A stretch of 64,000 nucleotides of DNA from Oegoconia quadripuncta (lineage: Eukaryota; Arthropoda; Insecta; Lepidoptera; Autostichidae). This document shows, one piece after another, positions 42,001 through 57,000 of this stretch. Position numbers and translations under genes: made by a program. The notes beneath the pieces are model-generated. The model did not search any database and had not been told where the DNA came from. It worked only from the letters and a program-made list of their open reading frames with translations. Within the stretch, counting starts at the first letter, position 1. Each line of letters opens with the position of its first letter. The stretch is taken from the NCBI GenBank assembly GCA_949316235.1, contig OX438741.1, forward strand, positions 14,571,124 through 14,635,123. Reading direction: 5' to 3'.

Positions 42001-45000
42001 AATAAAATTTCTATAAGCTTAGCTAATGAAACACATCACATTGTTAAACTAGGGACTAAAACGAGTCATTATTGATGTTTAGTCTGTGGTCTAGAGAACC
42101 ACAATATGAAAAATTACCCAAATAAAAAAAAAATTTTTAATGATTTTGAATTAAGTCGATTTTGTTTCATTTTAAACCCCCGACGAATAACGACGGGTAT
42201 TATGTGTATAATGACCTTGTGTGTGTGTTTGCTTCTAGTCTTTACCTTTACGAGGTATCCCGAACTATAGCGTGGTTTAATGCTTGAAACAATAACTACG
42301 GTTCACATTTCGAAATATACAGAAATGTATAAGCGACAGGGGGTGAGCCCATTGTTACGTGCAGATATATTAATAAATGTTTTTCTTAGTCGTCTTTTAC
42401 GACACTTACGGGAAGAGAAGGGCTGGTTATATTCTATTAACATGACGTAACCGGACAGCACCTTTATGATTGTACGAGTATTTAATGAGATCGCGTGTTT
42501 AATTTACAACCTCATAATCACTTTTCATCAGATAATACTGCCTTAAAAATATACCAACTAAGCAAACTTTTGGTCGTGAGGTGAACGCTCTAACTTGAGA
42601 TAGCAACTGCGACAATACGCCGATTATAGCCAGAAAATTTTCTAAGAATTGAGGTAGTTAAAGCTTTAAGTCCGCGACTTTGGTCGTGTGAATTTCGAAA
42701 TAAAAACTATTTTCATCACTGTAAAACATAACAAATCGAAAAGAACAACAACTATACCATATGTGTATGACAGCATTATGCATATTTACTAGGTATTGTA
42801 TTTCTTTATATCTATAATTTATAACTATATGTATATTTACGTATACCACTGCGTCATGAGATCTGCAAATACCTCATGATTTTCATTAAAATTAATCAAA
42901 ACTTGTTACCTATCCCATATTTAAGTGCAGGCAGAGTAATAAATTAAATCACACATTTAAAGCGGAACGTTCACAACGGATGGACAAACAGCCGAGGTCG
43001 CCGGGCAACCATATGGTCTGTGACCTTATCCGAGCTCCTTCGTCGCTAATTTTGGCGAGAGATCAATTTTAAGAGGTGGAGTGCCACCTACTTGAAAGAA
43101 GTCGTTATATGTATGTATGATTTATTTAGTAAATCACTTTATAGGTAACCCTGTAACATTAAAGCTAATTTGGCGAATGCCGTCGTATCACGTAAAAAAA
43201 TTTTCATTAGGGTAGGTATTTCAAATTTTTAAAGTAGGTCTAATGTTGCCTAATCAGCGAGTTGTAAGTAATAATTTTCAGCCCTAGGGAGAACTGTTTT
43301 CAAAAAACAGCTGTCAATTTTTTTTTTGTTTAATACACTCCTCTTGGAGCAGGTAAAGGGAACTAAGCTCATGCAGCCATGTCTCATTTCCCCTATTTCT
43401 TGAGTTTAGTGAAGTCAGTCTCAGTGAAACAAGTCATTCGTCGTATACTTGGCGCATACACAGTCTAGTTACGGCCAAGTCATTCTTCAGTAAAGTGGCA
43501 GAATGCTTTATAAAGATTTTGGCGTCTTCTTGTTGGTACCCGAAAGCTTCGTTACGCACTTTAATTTACACTTCCCTTCACTTATTGACTCACGTGGTCA
43601 TGTTACCCCGGCTGGAATATTAGGAAAAAAAACCATCCTAATACTCCCATTTCGGGTTTAACATGTTTGTAATGAAATATATTATGTATTTAGCTGCGAG
43701 CACGCGTTCACAGGTCGCCGGCAGCAAGTATTTACACATACACAAACTCCATCAATAAAAGCTCGATAATTATGAAGTAGTGGGTATATAACTTTGTTCG
43801 GCACCTACTCATTACTTTCACGGAACGTAACGATAGCGCGTTACAGAAACGTACAGCGACATCTAGCGGTAACGAGAACAAACACGACTTGAATGTGAGC
43901 GCCGGTTCCCACCAATATAATTTGACATAAATTATTTTGAGGCAGGGTATATAAATTCAAAAAAATAGCGATATTGCTATAAAACTAAGTAACGCTACCA
44001 TCCTCTTGGGCTGTTCGGTTATGTATTCTACTTATCGTAGTCATAGAGAAAACGTTTTTAGTCTGTTTTTAACCTCCGACGAAAAACAACGGGTGTTATG
44101 TATTTGACGGCATCGTGTGTGTGTTTAGGCGTATCTCAGTGATGCGTGGTTAAGATTTAAGTGATGGTTTTTATACGAAAGACTAAACGACCCCCTCTTT
44201 CGAAGGTATTTAAATTGTTTCGTGTATTACGTTAATAAAATAATCTTTCGGGGGTTTATAATTTTTATTTATGTATACTGCTGCACAGCACACATATAAA
44301 AATATTTCGGACACTTACACTAATCATCTAGTCTCTAACCAAGCAAAGCTTGTTCTAATGGACACTAGATAACGGATAAACCATATATATATATAAATAT
44401 CCATGACTATTTTCATTAAATTCATCACACAACCCTTCGCGGGATTCGAACCTAATCGGTCGTCAAAATCCACTGGGATTTTCTTAAGTTTATTTGTCGC
44501 CCGGCCTGGAATATTAAGAAAAAACTATCTTAATACTCCCATTCCGGGATTATTTTGTAACGAAATATATTATGCAGTGAGCTGCGAGCACGCGTTGGTA
44601 GTAAATATTACACAAACTCACTCCATAGAAACTTGACTAAAACTATTATGAAATTGGTACACTAGACGACTATGATTTTGTTCAGGACCTACTCATTACT
44701 TTATCGGAACGTAACGATAGCGCGTTATAGAAATGTACAGCGACATCTAGCGGTCACGAGAGAAAACACGTCTTGACATGGGAGAGTCGTCCGCCAGTAC
44801 AGTTCCCACCAATTTAATTGATCTCTGTGACTTCACAAAGGAATTATCACAACAGATATACAAATTTATTTTGTGTTAATACAAATAAATACATATAGTT
44901 GTGAAAATATCATCCGGTTGTACAAAGCAACGGTGTTAAAAGTTAAGATTGTTGAATCTGTCCAGTGGCGCCCGCATTGGATAAATTAAGATTTCGTTTT

Positions 45001-48000
45001 AAATACAGTGTAACTCAAAAATATTGCAGGTAAGCATTCGATAAGCTTAAAAGGTAATTTATTATAAATAATACCTAAATAGCTTTAATTATGGTTATTT
45101 TCGAGAATTTAAAATTATTGATAGAAGCGGCTATTTTTTATAATCGTTAATTCTGTAAAATAACCGGTATCAAACATAACATAAAACATATTTATTGTGC
45201 ACAAAAATATTACATTTCAATGCAGCCCTGACTCTTGAAGTAGGTAACACCAGGAGATAGTGATCAAAGCTATTTAGATATTACTTATAATTACCTTTTA
45301 GTCTTTTCGAGTGCAGGTCAAAGCGATTTCTGTTCTGTATTTAAAGAAGAAACCTTAATTTATTCCCAATGAGGGACAAACCATTTTCAAACGAAATGAA
45401 ATAATTTATTTGCTTGATTTTGGGTACACGATAGGATGATTCATAACAGAAGCCCAATTCTAAATCTACTTAAAATCTAGCGTGCAAATATTTAATAAAT
45501 TAGGATTACTTAAATATAATATAATAATGTATGTTGTCCCAATATAAAACTAATTCATTGTCAAGGCACTGTAGCGAATGTATTAGGGGGGTGTTACATT
45601 CATGATTTGACATGACTAAAACGTCCCCAAAAACAAAGAAGACAGAGCACTGGAAAAGATTTAAAAAAAACATTGAACTTCCAGCACTGTAAATGGAGTA
45701 AGTTAATTTATAAATAATAAGCAATAAAATCGATAAGCAAATGAACTATTAGGGGTAAGGACAATATAGTCTGTGGTTTAAATATTAATAAAAAAAGATT
45801 ATGTTTCGACATACTCTTAAGACTGTTAAAAGTTTAGCTTTGAAAATCTAAAATATGTCAAAAAAAAATAGTGATAAACATGATGTCAATGCAAGAAATA
45901 AAGATAAACTTCCAGGTCACATAAGTCGCCTCCACAAAGTCAGTAATTCATTCAAAGGGTTATGTATACACTTTTTCAATAAAGTTCCTGTTGATATACA
46001 AAATCTTCCTTTCAATAAATTTAAAGATACTATAAAACAGAAACTTATTAAGAAAGCATATTATAAAATATCAGATTATTTAGATGATAAACAATCATGG
46101 ACATAACCAACCCGTTCGCATAACCAGGCTATTTCACAATTAATAATGAAATATTTTGTATTATAAAAACCTTTTTTTAAAAGAGCGACCTCTTCTTTCT
46201 TGCTTGTTCTTCTCAGGGAAAAATTGCCTTTTGAATAAGCGGTAGCTTTAAAAATGTAAAAAAATTAAATCAAAATGTCAAAAATTTACGAAGTCAAACA
46301 AAGAGTCAAAATTTATTAAAGTATTCATTCAAATTATAAAATTCCTTATTTACTAACCATGACCTTAGTCGAATTTTAAAAAGTTTTAAATCTAATTTCT
46401 TAATTTCTATGGGCAAATGATTAAATATTCTGGCTGCGAACATAACAACACTTTTATACATAATTTGAGAGTTTGTTTTTGGCAAACAAAAATCATATTC
46501 ATATTTTAAAATAAAGCATTTTTTGATTTTGATTTTGATCTTAGTCTTTAATATAAGAAAAACCGCCCCATAATCGAAACACCACTGACACCTCAGGACT
46601 CGTCAAACACTACTTCGCCTCATTTAGGCATCACCTCTATTTGCCGATTCATAAAATATTTGCTGGCAATATCACTGTTTATCATGTCTAGTTGTTATCT
46701 CAAAGAACGTTGACCTCACATTGACGGCGTGAAGTTTGCTTAGACCTACCCAATTATGTTAGATACAAACGCCAAATATAACAAAGTTCCTTGACCTTGC
46801 TCCTCCGTTCATGGTTAAACGTGACAACACTTTTAACAGGTGGTAAGCCTCTTCCCCTTTACCAGGAGGCTTGGCATAGGTAGTTTAATTTAATTAATTA
46901 ATTTAGAAAGCCCCAGAGCTTTCCAAATATTCAATTTTTACTGTGTGTGAAAGAATTGCAGTGTAATTTTTATGTTTTTACAGTATGTTGGAGAAATTGA
47001 TTTAAATATACATATTCATTATTCGTGTATTAAATAATAATAATAATAAAAAATATTTCGGACACTTACACCAATCATCTAGTCCCAAACTAAGCAAAGC
47101 TTGTACTATGGATACTAGATAACGGACAAACATACATAAATATTTATATAAACGTCCAAGACTCGGGAATAAATGTTCGTATTCATCATACAAACATTTA
47201 CCCCTCGCGGGATTCGAACCCGCAACCGTTGGTTTCGCTGATAGGGTGACTATCCACTACACCAATCGGTCGTCTAAAATTCAATCGGTGTATTAAATAA
47301 TAAAAGATCTTACAAATAATTGAGCCAAATACGTAATGATTCTAGGTACAAAATTTTATATACCTGTCATTCCCATAGTTTGCATTTTCCAATACAATAA
47401 TAATTGAAATCCATTAATAATTCCTATAAGAGCGTCAGTGGCTCAGTGGTTGAAACGCGGTCTTCCAATTCAGGAAGTCTAGGTTCGATTCCCAGGCATG
47501 ACCATGTACCAATGGGTTTTTAAATTTAAATACTTATGTGCATTTATCCGACTGCTCTTAAACAGTGAAGGAAAACATCGTAAGGAAACCTGCATACCTG
47601 AGAAATAAAAATTCAAAGGCATGTGTGTAGAAGCTAGATATACCAGCAATACGCAGTATATAGGAATAACAGACAAGGGCACCTTGAGAAAGTAATTTTA
47701 CGTTATATTTCTAATAAAATAACAAAACGATTTGCCGACTGAGAAGTTTTAATTTGTGATTGTATCTATATAGAACCTCTAACAATGTGAAGTCCTCAAA
47801 CCGCATTGGGCCATCGTGGTGGACTATGGCCCATACTCTGACATACATACAGGGCCTAAATCCCTTCAGTGGGATGATGATGATGAATAAATCCTATTTC
47901 ATATCATTCGCGAAATTTTTTGTTGTCAGAATTTTTTGAAAGGTAACCTAACCTACGCAATCAGATGTCCATGAGCGGGAGTAATAAATTATGGTCTTTA

Positions 48001-51000
48001 TTTTTTCTGCAAATGCGACAGAGCAAAGATATTTATGTAGCAGACTGTAGGTCATTGTATTAAGATTCCGATCGCGCTTCGATCGCTCATCGATCACCCC
48101 GCTACACATCGATTGACAGTCGATAAGCTACCATCTACTGCCTTACAGTTCAATCGTACCACTTAAGTGCGTGAGTTAACTTTTTTTTATGCACAACGGG
48201 TTGGTACTTGACCTCAATCACACCTGATGTTAAGTGAACATGAGGTCGAAGGTGGAAGTGTACTCACCCGGAAACCCCTACACATTTGGAGGACTGGCTA
48301 TCTTATCTCTGACAACCGGAACACAACAATCCTATTAACATTGCTGCTTGGCGGCAGATTTAGATAAGATGGTGGTAGCTAGCCAGGCGGACATTTAAAA
48401 TGCCCTACCACCAACCAAACCGAGTACTTAAACATGTACTCAGCTGGGGTTGGAACCCGCAACCTCCGAATCGTAAACCCAATGTTGTTTACATTGAGCC
48501 ACAGAGGCGGAGATAAAGGAGAAGTTGAACGTCTTGTCGTATCAGGAGATCAAAAGAAAGGCGGAGAGCAGAGAGTTATGTAAAAATCTCCTCCGACAAG
48601 AGCATGGCTCTTAAATCAGATGATGATGATGTACTGTGCAGTGAATAAATATTTTATCTGTTTGGTGTAGTGGTTAGCAACTCTGACCACTATACCAAAA
48701 GGTTGTGGGTTCGAATCCCGCTACAGGCATATTGTTTGTGTGATGAATACGGACATGTGTACCCGAGTTATGGAAGTTTTCATTTATAATAAGTATTTAT
48801 TTACCAAAAAATATTTATGTAGTGTATCAACCATCTGGTATCCACAACACAAACCTGTAGTTGCTTACTGTGGAACTAGATGGCGCTGTGTGTGTCTAAG
48901 GATATTTATTTAAGTAATTATCTGTCTACTATATCATTTATATTACGTCACAATATTGATGATACCTGTACTATATAATTAATTAAAGGTCACCTTGTAT
49001 AACAAAGAAGCTAAATATATCAATAAAATATACTAAAATATATATTAGCATCCAATTAAACACGTGCTAACTGCGTTAAAACGTTTTTTATTGTTACAGA
49101 GCAATTGTTAGAGATTTCCCACGGCGATTGTATGAACGAAGTTTTGTGTGAACAATAATGTTATGTCCTTTGTAAATCGTAAAATGGTCGCTAAGTGTTA
49201 AACGGTTGATTATTCACTGTCTAATTGAGACTGCGAAATGTAAATTACCTTTTTTTATGCACAACGGGTAAGCACTTGATTTCAATCACAACTGATGTTA
49301 AGTGAAGATGAGGCCGAAGGTGGTAGAGACTGACCCGGAAACCCCATTTTATTTGAGGGACTGGCTATCTTATCTCTGACATCTTGCTGTTTGGCGGCAG
49401 ATTTAGATAAGAGATAACCTCCTCCGTGGCTCAATGTAAACAACATTGGGTTTACGATTCAGAGGTCGTGGGTTCGATCCCCAGCGGGGTACATGTTTAA
49501 GTACTCGGTTTGGTTGGTAGTAGGGCATTTTAAATGTCCGCCTGGCTAGCTACCACCATCTTATATGTATTTATAGTGAATAATTGTATGTCATGACGAT
49601 TTAAAATATTATTCTTATAACTTACGAAATAAATCTTTATATTGAATTTGAATCGAGTACTAAACACATGGGTAATCGAACCGGCGACCTCCGTTTTGTG
49701 AACCTTACGTTGTTTATATGTATAAGGTCCTAACATATGAAATTGGCGTTTTATATGAAGAATCTCATTAAGACTGTTTTCTCCATACAAACATTTTTGA
49801 TTTTTTTTTGGGAACGGCAAATCCGAATTTAGCTAAACTTTGTGTGTATTATCGGATAACATTAAGTTAAGTATAGGCAGCGTTAATTTTTAAAAGTAAC
49901 CGCTTTACAAAAGTTTCAGCGAATCTAAGAAATGATTATGGGAAGCACATGAAAAGAGCTCTGTTCAAATTTTTTTTAATATGTGATTTAGCTCAGAAAT
50001 TAAAAAATATTTCACGAGAAACCTTGAAATAATATTCCATTTTCCAAATAAAAAACAAATTTGGATATAGCTTTGAAAATCGCAGCAATTGGTACATATG
50101 ATTAACGGAGAAAAAAAACTCCAAATTTCATAGGTAAAGACCCAATATTAAGCTATGGAGGCGGTATTTTCGTTAAAGATTTAGTATTTCGCGATGAGCA
50201 CTGTCCTTGACATGCCATCTCACGTAACACATTGACACACGGCTCCAACACTACGCCTACCGGGCTATTATGAAAACAGTTTCATTATACTGTTTACCTA
50301 ATGTTATTGCTTTGTTGAGAAATACATGGAAACACCTAACTATAAAACTAAAAAATTAACGATCTCGTGTCTGCCACGACTTTCGGGTACATTGAAAATG
50401 AATCTGCCAAATGACTGAACTAAATTTGTTAACAAATTAATACAGTAAAATTTTTAATCTAAAACAATTTTTAAATAAATTAAACTATTAGTTTAACAAA
50501 GAATCACTTTGGAAACGATTTAATTAGAAATTTGAAAGTTTGTATGGAGTCGTATACGATCTTTGTTTCCATTCTCTATGTGTATATTGAAAAAATTGGT
50601 ATTGGTGTAGTGGATTGTGGCACTGTCAGCGAAACCAACGGTTGCCGGTTGGAATCCCGCTAGGGGTAAATGTTTGTGTGATGAATACGAACATTGAATG
50701 ACAAATTCGTATAAATTGTTTCTGGCTAGATTACGGTTAATTAAATTTAAGTTCAAATTTGACTATCGTTGCTATATAAAGGTTTTATATTTTTGTTGCC
50801 ATATACATACCTACCTAATTATAATATGACATGGTAACATTATTAATATGACTTAAATGATTTAATACAACTTTTCCATCTTTGGTGTAGTCAAGTAATT
50901 AGTATAATAGTATGTAGAAAAATTGTTTTGTATGTCAATGTGCGGATCACAGCGCTCTGTCAGTTTTCTATGTAACATCACTTTATTGTATTTTACCTGT

Positions 51001-54000
51001 GTATCACAAATAAATTATTTGATTGATTGATTGATTCCCGAGTCATGGATGTTTATATAAATATTTATGTGTGTATATCCGTTATCTAGTAAGTATAGTA
51101 CAAGCTTCGCTTAGTTTGGACTGGATGTGTGTGTCCGAAATTAAAAAAAATATTCGTAAAGGCCTAATTTTCGAAGTCAGCGTGGAGCAGTGCGGCGATG
51201 AGCGCATCGCTATTGGCGCCGCTGCCTTCGAGAAACAAATGAAGGTGTAGGTATATGTACGCGCCGTTACTGCCGTTTCCCGTCGACTTCGAGAATAAGA
51301 CCTAACGCACGTTTATGCAGATTTGATATGATGTATTACAGAGTAAGCATTAATGTGATGCGGTAAAGTACGGCACGAACCGCGTCGACCTTTGCTTCAA
51401 CTCAATAGGTCAGGCCGGCCGAGGTGATAGTAAAAGCAGCGGTTCCTAAACTTTTCTACCTGCAAGAACCCGAGGAGGTTAAGCCCCCTTTAAAAATAAA
51501 GAAATATAGCAACTGTGCTATCAAATCGATGACTTGTATGATGTTCTAGATTTTTATACTCACAAAAAAAAAGGAATGTTTTCCATTCTTCTCGTATTAA
51601 TTTCATTAGCGTCTAATTGGATCCATGGGAAGCCGTTAAATAGAGAACAGACACGGAACGGTTTGATTTGCCACTTGTTTGGTAATTAGAGATTAGAATA
51701 AAGTTAAAGAATAAAGTAAAAAATCTTGCTTAGTAAATTTATGCTCTGTTTGTTTTCAATTTAGGTAAAAAATAAATGATTGTATCCACTTAATGTAAAC
51801 TATTATTTGTTTATCCACACACTGTCTTTGTTGTGGCCAATTTGTGTACCGCTCAGCTGATATACACGTTTTTAAAAAATAATAATACTTTGACCCGTAT
51901 TACAGAATGACTTCGAAGATGACACGAGTCTCCAGACCTATTGGGTTTTCTCACTGTCTACATTGAGGGTTCCACAGACCACAGTTTGGAAAACGCTGGA
52001 CTAGAAGTCTCACCGAATGGAGGTACATTGTTCCGCATATTGATGTAATGTTTTGACTTCTGTAATGGAGTGGGTAACGTGTCAATATTGAAACTATTTA
52101 ACTGATTAGCCTACATTAATTGTTATATCTTATCACCTTATTTATACCTGATTACAAATTACCAAATATTTCGGTATAAGAATCGTTATAATATATTGTC
52201 AATATTAAAGTAGAGAAGCTGCTGTGATTTGAGACGATATAAAATAAATTGCTAGTACGTGTCTGCGCTCTAGAACTTGAATGTCTCAAATATTATTGTA
52301 ACGGTGTCGTCCTTTTGAGCTGATACTCATTGGTAGGTTTGGGTTATTGGAGTTCAAATTCGAAGTTTTAAACTGACTGACTGACTGATGAACTGACGGA
52401 TCCTTTTTTTGGCACATTGATTTCCAGATTTCACCCAGTCGCACAGTTATTTTAATCATTTCTATTTACATCTCATTAGTTAATTTTTTAGTTTTCAGGC
52501 CCTTTCGATCCTACCTACCTGTTTCATGCAATAAATAAGTAGGTGTGGTGATCCGTGTTCTGTTTTGACCCTGGCCAGAGCTGTCCCGCCCCTTTTGTAC
52601 ATACACCTCGTGACTCGACTCAGCTGAACATAGGTGGGCTGGGAAGGTTACATTATCAGTTTTTAGAGCTACCCTACCTATTGCCACCTCAAATTACTAA
52701 TCCGGTGAGCTATGTCGGTAACTTCCGTTCTCCTAGCGATTTCTTCATTTCTGATTCTCCCAGTGAATATTTTTTAGACAACAATAAATGCAAATATTGT
52801 TTTAGTTCGTATTAAAAGAATTGGAACATCTTCTTGACCGCCTCCGTGGCTCAATATAAACAACATTGGGTTTACGATTTGGAGGTCGCGGGGTACATGT
52901 TTAAGGACTCGGTTTGGTTGGTGGTAGGGTATTTTAAAATGTCCGCCTGGCTAGCTACCACCATCTCATCTAAATCTGCCGCCAAGCAGCAATGTTAATA
53001 GCATTATTGTGTTCCGGTTGTCAGAGGTAAGAGCCAGTCTTCCAAATGTGTTGGAGTTTCCGGGTCAGTACGATTCCACCTTCGACCTCATCTTCACTTA
53101 ATATCAGGTGTGATTGAGGTCAAGTACGAACCCGTCGTGCATAAAAAAAATCCATTTGTTGGTCTATAATCAATCCAGTTCTTGGTATTGTTCAGAAATG
53201 TCACATTTTGGACAACACGCGGCTGCGAAGCCTCTACTTTCGATGTAGCTGTAGAGACCTTTTCGAATCAACCGCCCGTCGCAAGGTATTCAATTTGTCC
53301 ATGGGAGAGAGCAACAACATAACCGCTTACCGCTAGAGAAGGTCGTGTTAAACTACCAATGACGTCATCACGTCGCTACAGTCGAACTTAATCTCTACAA
53401 AATCAGCATTGCCGCCTCCTAAATCTCTTAAACGAAATGCGTGTAAAAATCTACTCACCAATGCTGGGGAGTCCAGGGGTCCGGCTGTTCTTGACCTGGT
53501 CCTTCTACGTTCGCTTTCTACATCGCTTCTGTGAAGATCACTGTCCCTGTCTGAGGAATTGTATGACTTCTCATCCTTCCGCTCTGCAAGCCGTCTGTCT
53601 TCTTTTAGTGTTCTCTCGTATCTATGGGATTTACATCAATTGGATTAATTATCTAGTACATAATCGTAAATGAAGGTGCAACATCAATATTTTATATTGT
53701 TAAAGGGTTTGTTTTTCTAAATTTACGCAAGTTATTCAAAATATCTAAGCCAACTAACTCGGTCTTTATTGTTAACACTAATTATATATTTTTCTTGAGT
53801 GATTATGCCGCTCCAATTCTTACCTGGTACCAAAGTCGGTCTCTCTATATTTTCTCTCAGGATCACTATCTCTAGGATCTAGACTTCTGTATCTCAGATC
53901 TTCCTTAGAGCTTCTGTATCTGTCAATATTTTCTCTAGAACTTTTATGCCTATCTAAGCCCTCTCTTGAGCTTCTGTGTCTATCAAGATCTTCTCTAGGA

Positions 54001-57000
54001 CTTCTGTGCCTATCTATATCATCTCTAGGACTCCTCAGCCTGTCGATATCGTCTCTACGATTCCTTTGTCTGTCTAAGTCATCTTTGGGACTTCTGTGTC
54101 GATCTAGATCTTCTTTAGAGCTCTTGTATTTTCTTTCTTCCTCTCTTGAATCGTAAACCTTTCTGATCTCAATATCACTGGGTTCAGGGTCAGTATATCT
54201 GTTACCAAAACATAATGTTTGTTTATTTTTATAAGTATAAGTTAATAACAATGAATATTCATTAGTTGGTAGCTCGTGTTCTATATGGATATGTTTGTTT
54301 TATATTGTTGTGTTCCGGTTGTCAGAGATAAGATAGCCAGTCCCCCAAATGTGTTGGGGTTTCCGGGTCAGTACGCTTCCACCTTCGACCTCATCTTCAC
54401 TTAACATCAGGTGTGATTGAGGTCAAATACGAACCCGTCGTAAATAAAAAAATTATTGTATATTTACGCTAAATGTGTTCTATACACTGCACCCCATAAT
54501 ACTTTGGTTATTGTAGTAGTTTCGTGACCAACCTTGGGCTGTACAGAATACCAGTGTTTTCCCTGTTATTGGGTAAAGTCCCACACTAAGTTATAACCCA
54601 TTTTGTATTACTACGGCACACCTATGAATTGTTGTACATGTCTCTTTAATTTGTTACTTTAGTTTTTAATCACCCTTAATGGTTTTGTATGTTTAGCATA
54701 ACTATGTGTGTAAATGTAATGTCAATAAAGTTTTTATCTATATGTCTATTAATTATTGATTTCAATTTTTTTTATTCCTTTCCATTCATTTTCCATTCAC
54801 TCATTGAGTCGAATATAATATGTACATTATGTAGGCACCTTAAAGCACATTTTATTATTTTTTATAAATTACTAGTGTATCTGTTTCAGAAATCTTGGTT
54901 TTGTTAGTCATTCTTTTACTTTACTTTGAGCTTTAAACCACTTCAACTAAGCTGAAGTTTAATGGTCTATCACAATAACCCGTGAGATGAAACTCGAGAA
55001 TTTTTATCAAACACACTCTCAATTAAACTATAATATGTATATTTATCAAACGCATTTCTCAATGAAACTATGATTTTAGAACGAGTAAACTATGTACCTT
55101 CGGTATTCGGAGTCATCTTGGGCAAGATGTTCAGGGCTCTTGAGTACCCGAGTGCGAGTCTTCGGCTGGATTACCTCCTTCTCTTTCTTGCTCTTCTTGG
55201 AAGAGTCGCGAGAGAACAGCAGTTTCACCTGCACACAATATCTTACTTAGTTTTGTTATGTTTATAATGACTCTGTATTTCGTAGCATCAATCGATAGGG
55301 TCAATTTAACTAATATTATAAATGCGAAATTTTGGATGATTTTTTCTTTCTTGCTCAATCACGGCGAAACGGACGAACGGATTTGGGTGACATTTGGATA
55401 TAGGTAGAACATACCCTGGATTAAAACGAAGAATTTTTATCCTGATGGAGTTAGTAGTTACCGCAGGATAAACAAATTAAATATATCCGCGTTAAAGTTA
55501 TTCCACGCAGGCCAAGCCGCGGGTCAAGGTTAGTCTGTTCATAAGAATCAAACCTTTTCTATTAATTTTCGATTTCTATAGTCGGAATACATATAGTACA
55601 AATTAGTATAGATGAAAGGAACTGATAATATAGCGGAGACCGAAATAAATACTGAAAAACTAATACAAACTATGCACACATACTGTTGATTCTACGAATA
55701 AATAAAAAAAATACTCGTATCAGTCCATTTCATGTCCACTGCTGAACATCCCCTTTCCCAAGGATTTTTACTTGGAAAATCTGTCGGCCATGAAAATAAT
55801 TTAGTAAATAGAAACAATGTTAATGTAGTCCTAACAAATATTAATTATTTAAACATCGACTATGAATGAGTTAAACTTAAGAATTTACATTTTGAATACA
55901 AATATATAAAATTCGTTGAGAAACGGTTTCCTTATCTCTGATATTCCAATGTTCACACTTATCGACATTGACCTTTCAATTTCAACTAATGAGGCAGGTA
56001 AGTTATTATTATCGCCTTATAATTTTAGACCGTAAATTGATAATAATAGAGGTCATGCTTACCTTCTCAAGCCCAGAAAGCTTCTTCGTAGCCTTTGGCG
56101 GTTTCGCACTGACATTATCACCACGTCTGCTTGGGCTCCTATCGTATCTCTCAACTTTTGGTTCGAAATGAGACCCATCGTCTGCGCTCCTCTCTCTTGA
56201 AGCGTACTCTTTCCTATAACCGTCGTTTCTAAATTCCTTAAATCTAGCTAAATATTCACCGTTTGCGTAAATCTGTTCACTTGGATAATTATCCTCTGTA
56301 TGTCTCCTTTCACTCGCAAGAAATAGAGAAGTATCTCGAACATCATCGTCGCTTTCATGCCTTCTATGTCTTCTATGAATTTCGCCACTGGAATCTTTGC
56401 GGAAATCGTTTTCGATACCCGAATCGACTAGTCGATTATCGATATCAAATCGACGGGGAGATCTATCATCACGATAATATTCTCGACTGTCACCTGAACC
56501 GTGACGACGGATTCGATAATCGTCTTTATAATATTTATCTTTATTCTTTACACGACGTAACGAATTGTGGTATGATTCCGCTTGTTTCGCGTCGTAGCGA
56601 ATATTTGCATAATCATCTTCACGTTCTTGAGCTATTTCAGGATTTGAGGCATAATGGCCTTTCCTTTTACCAAACCAACTATCCTTGATTTTATATTTTT
56701 GACCAGTTTGAAGACCATCGTGACTAGAAGTTAAATTCTTTTTGATTTTATACTTCTTTTCTTTGTATTCATCAGGAGTTAACACAGGTTTACCAGCGTT
56801 GAACTCAAGACTAGGCGGTTCATATTCTGGCTCAGGAGGAAAAACTTTTTTACCATCTTTGTATCTAGGTTCCAGGGTATCGATAAATTCCCTCCTATCT
56901 ACTTCTCCTTTAGGAGCTTTGTTGAAAGTTCTCGTTTCTGTATTATATTTTACCTTGTGATTATCAGAATCATATCTGTTATAATCTTCAGTAACACTGC

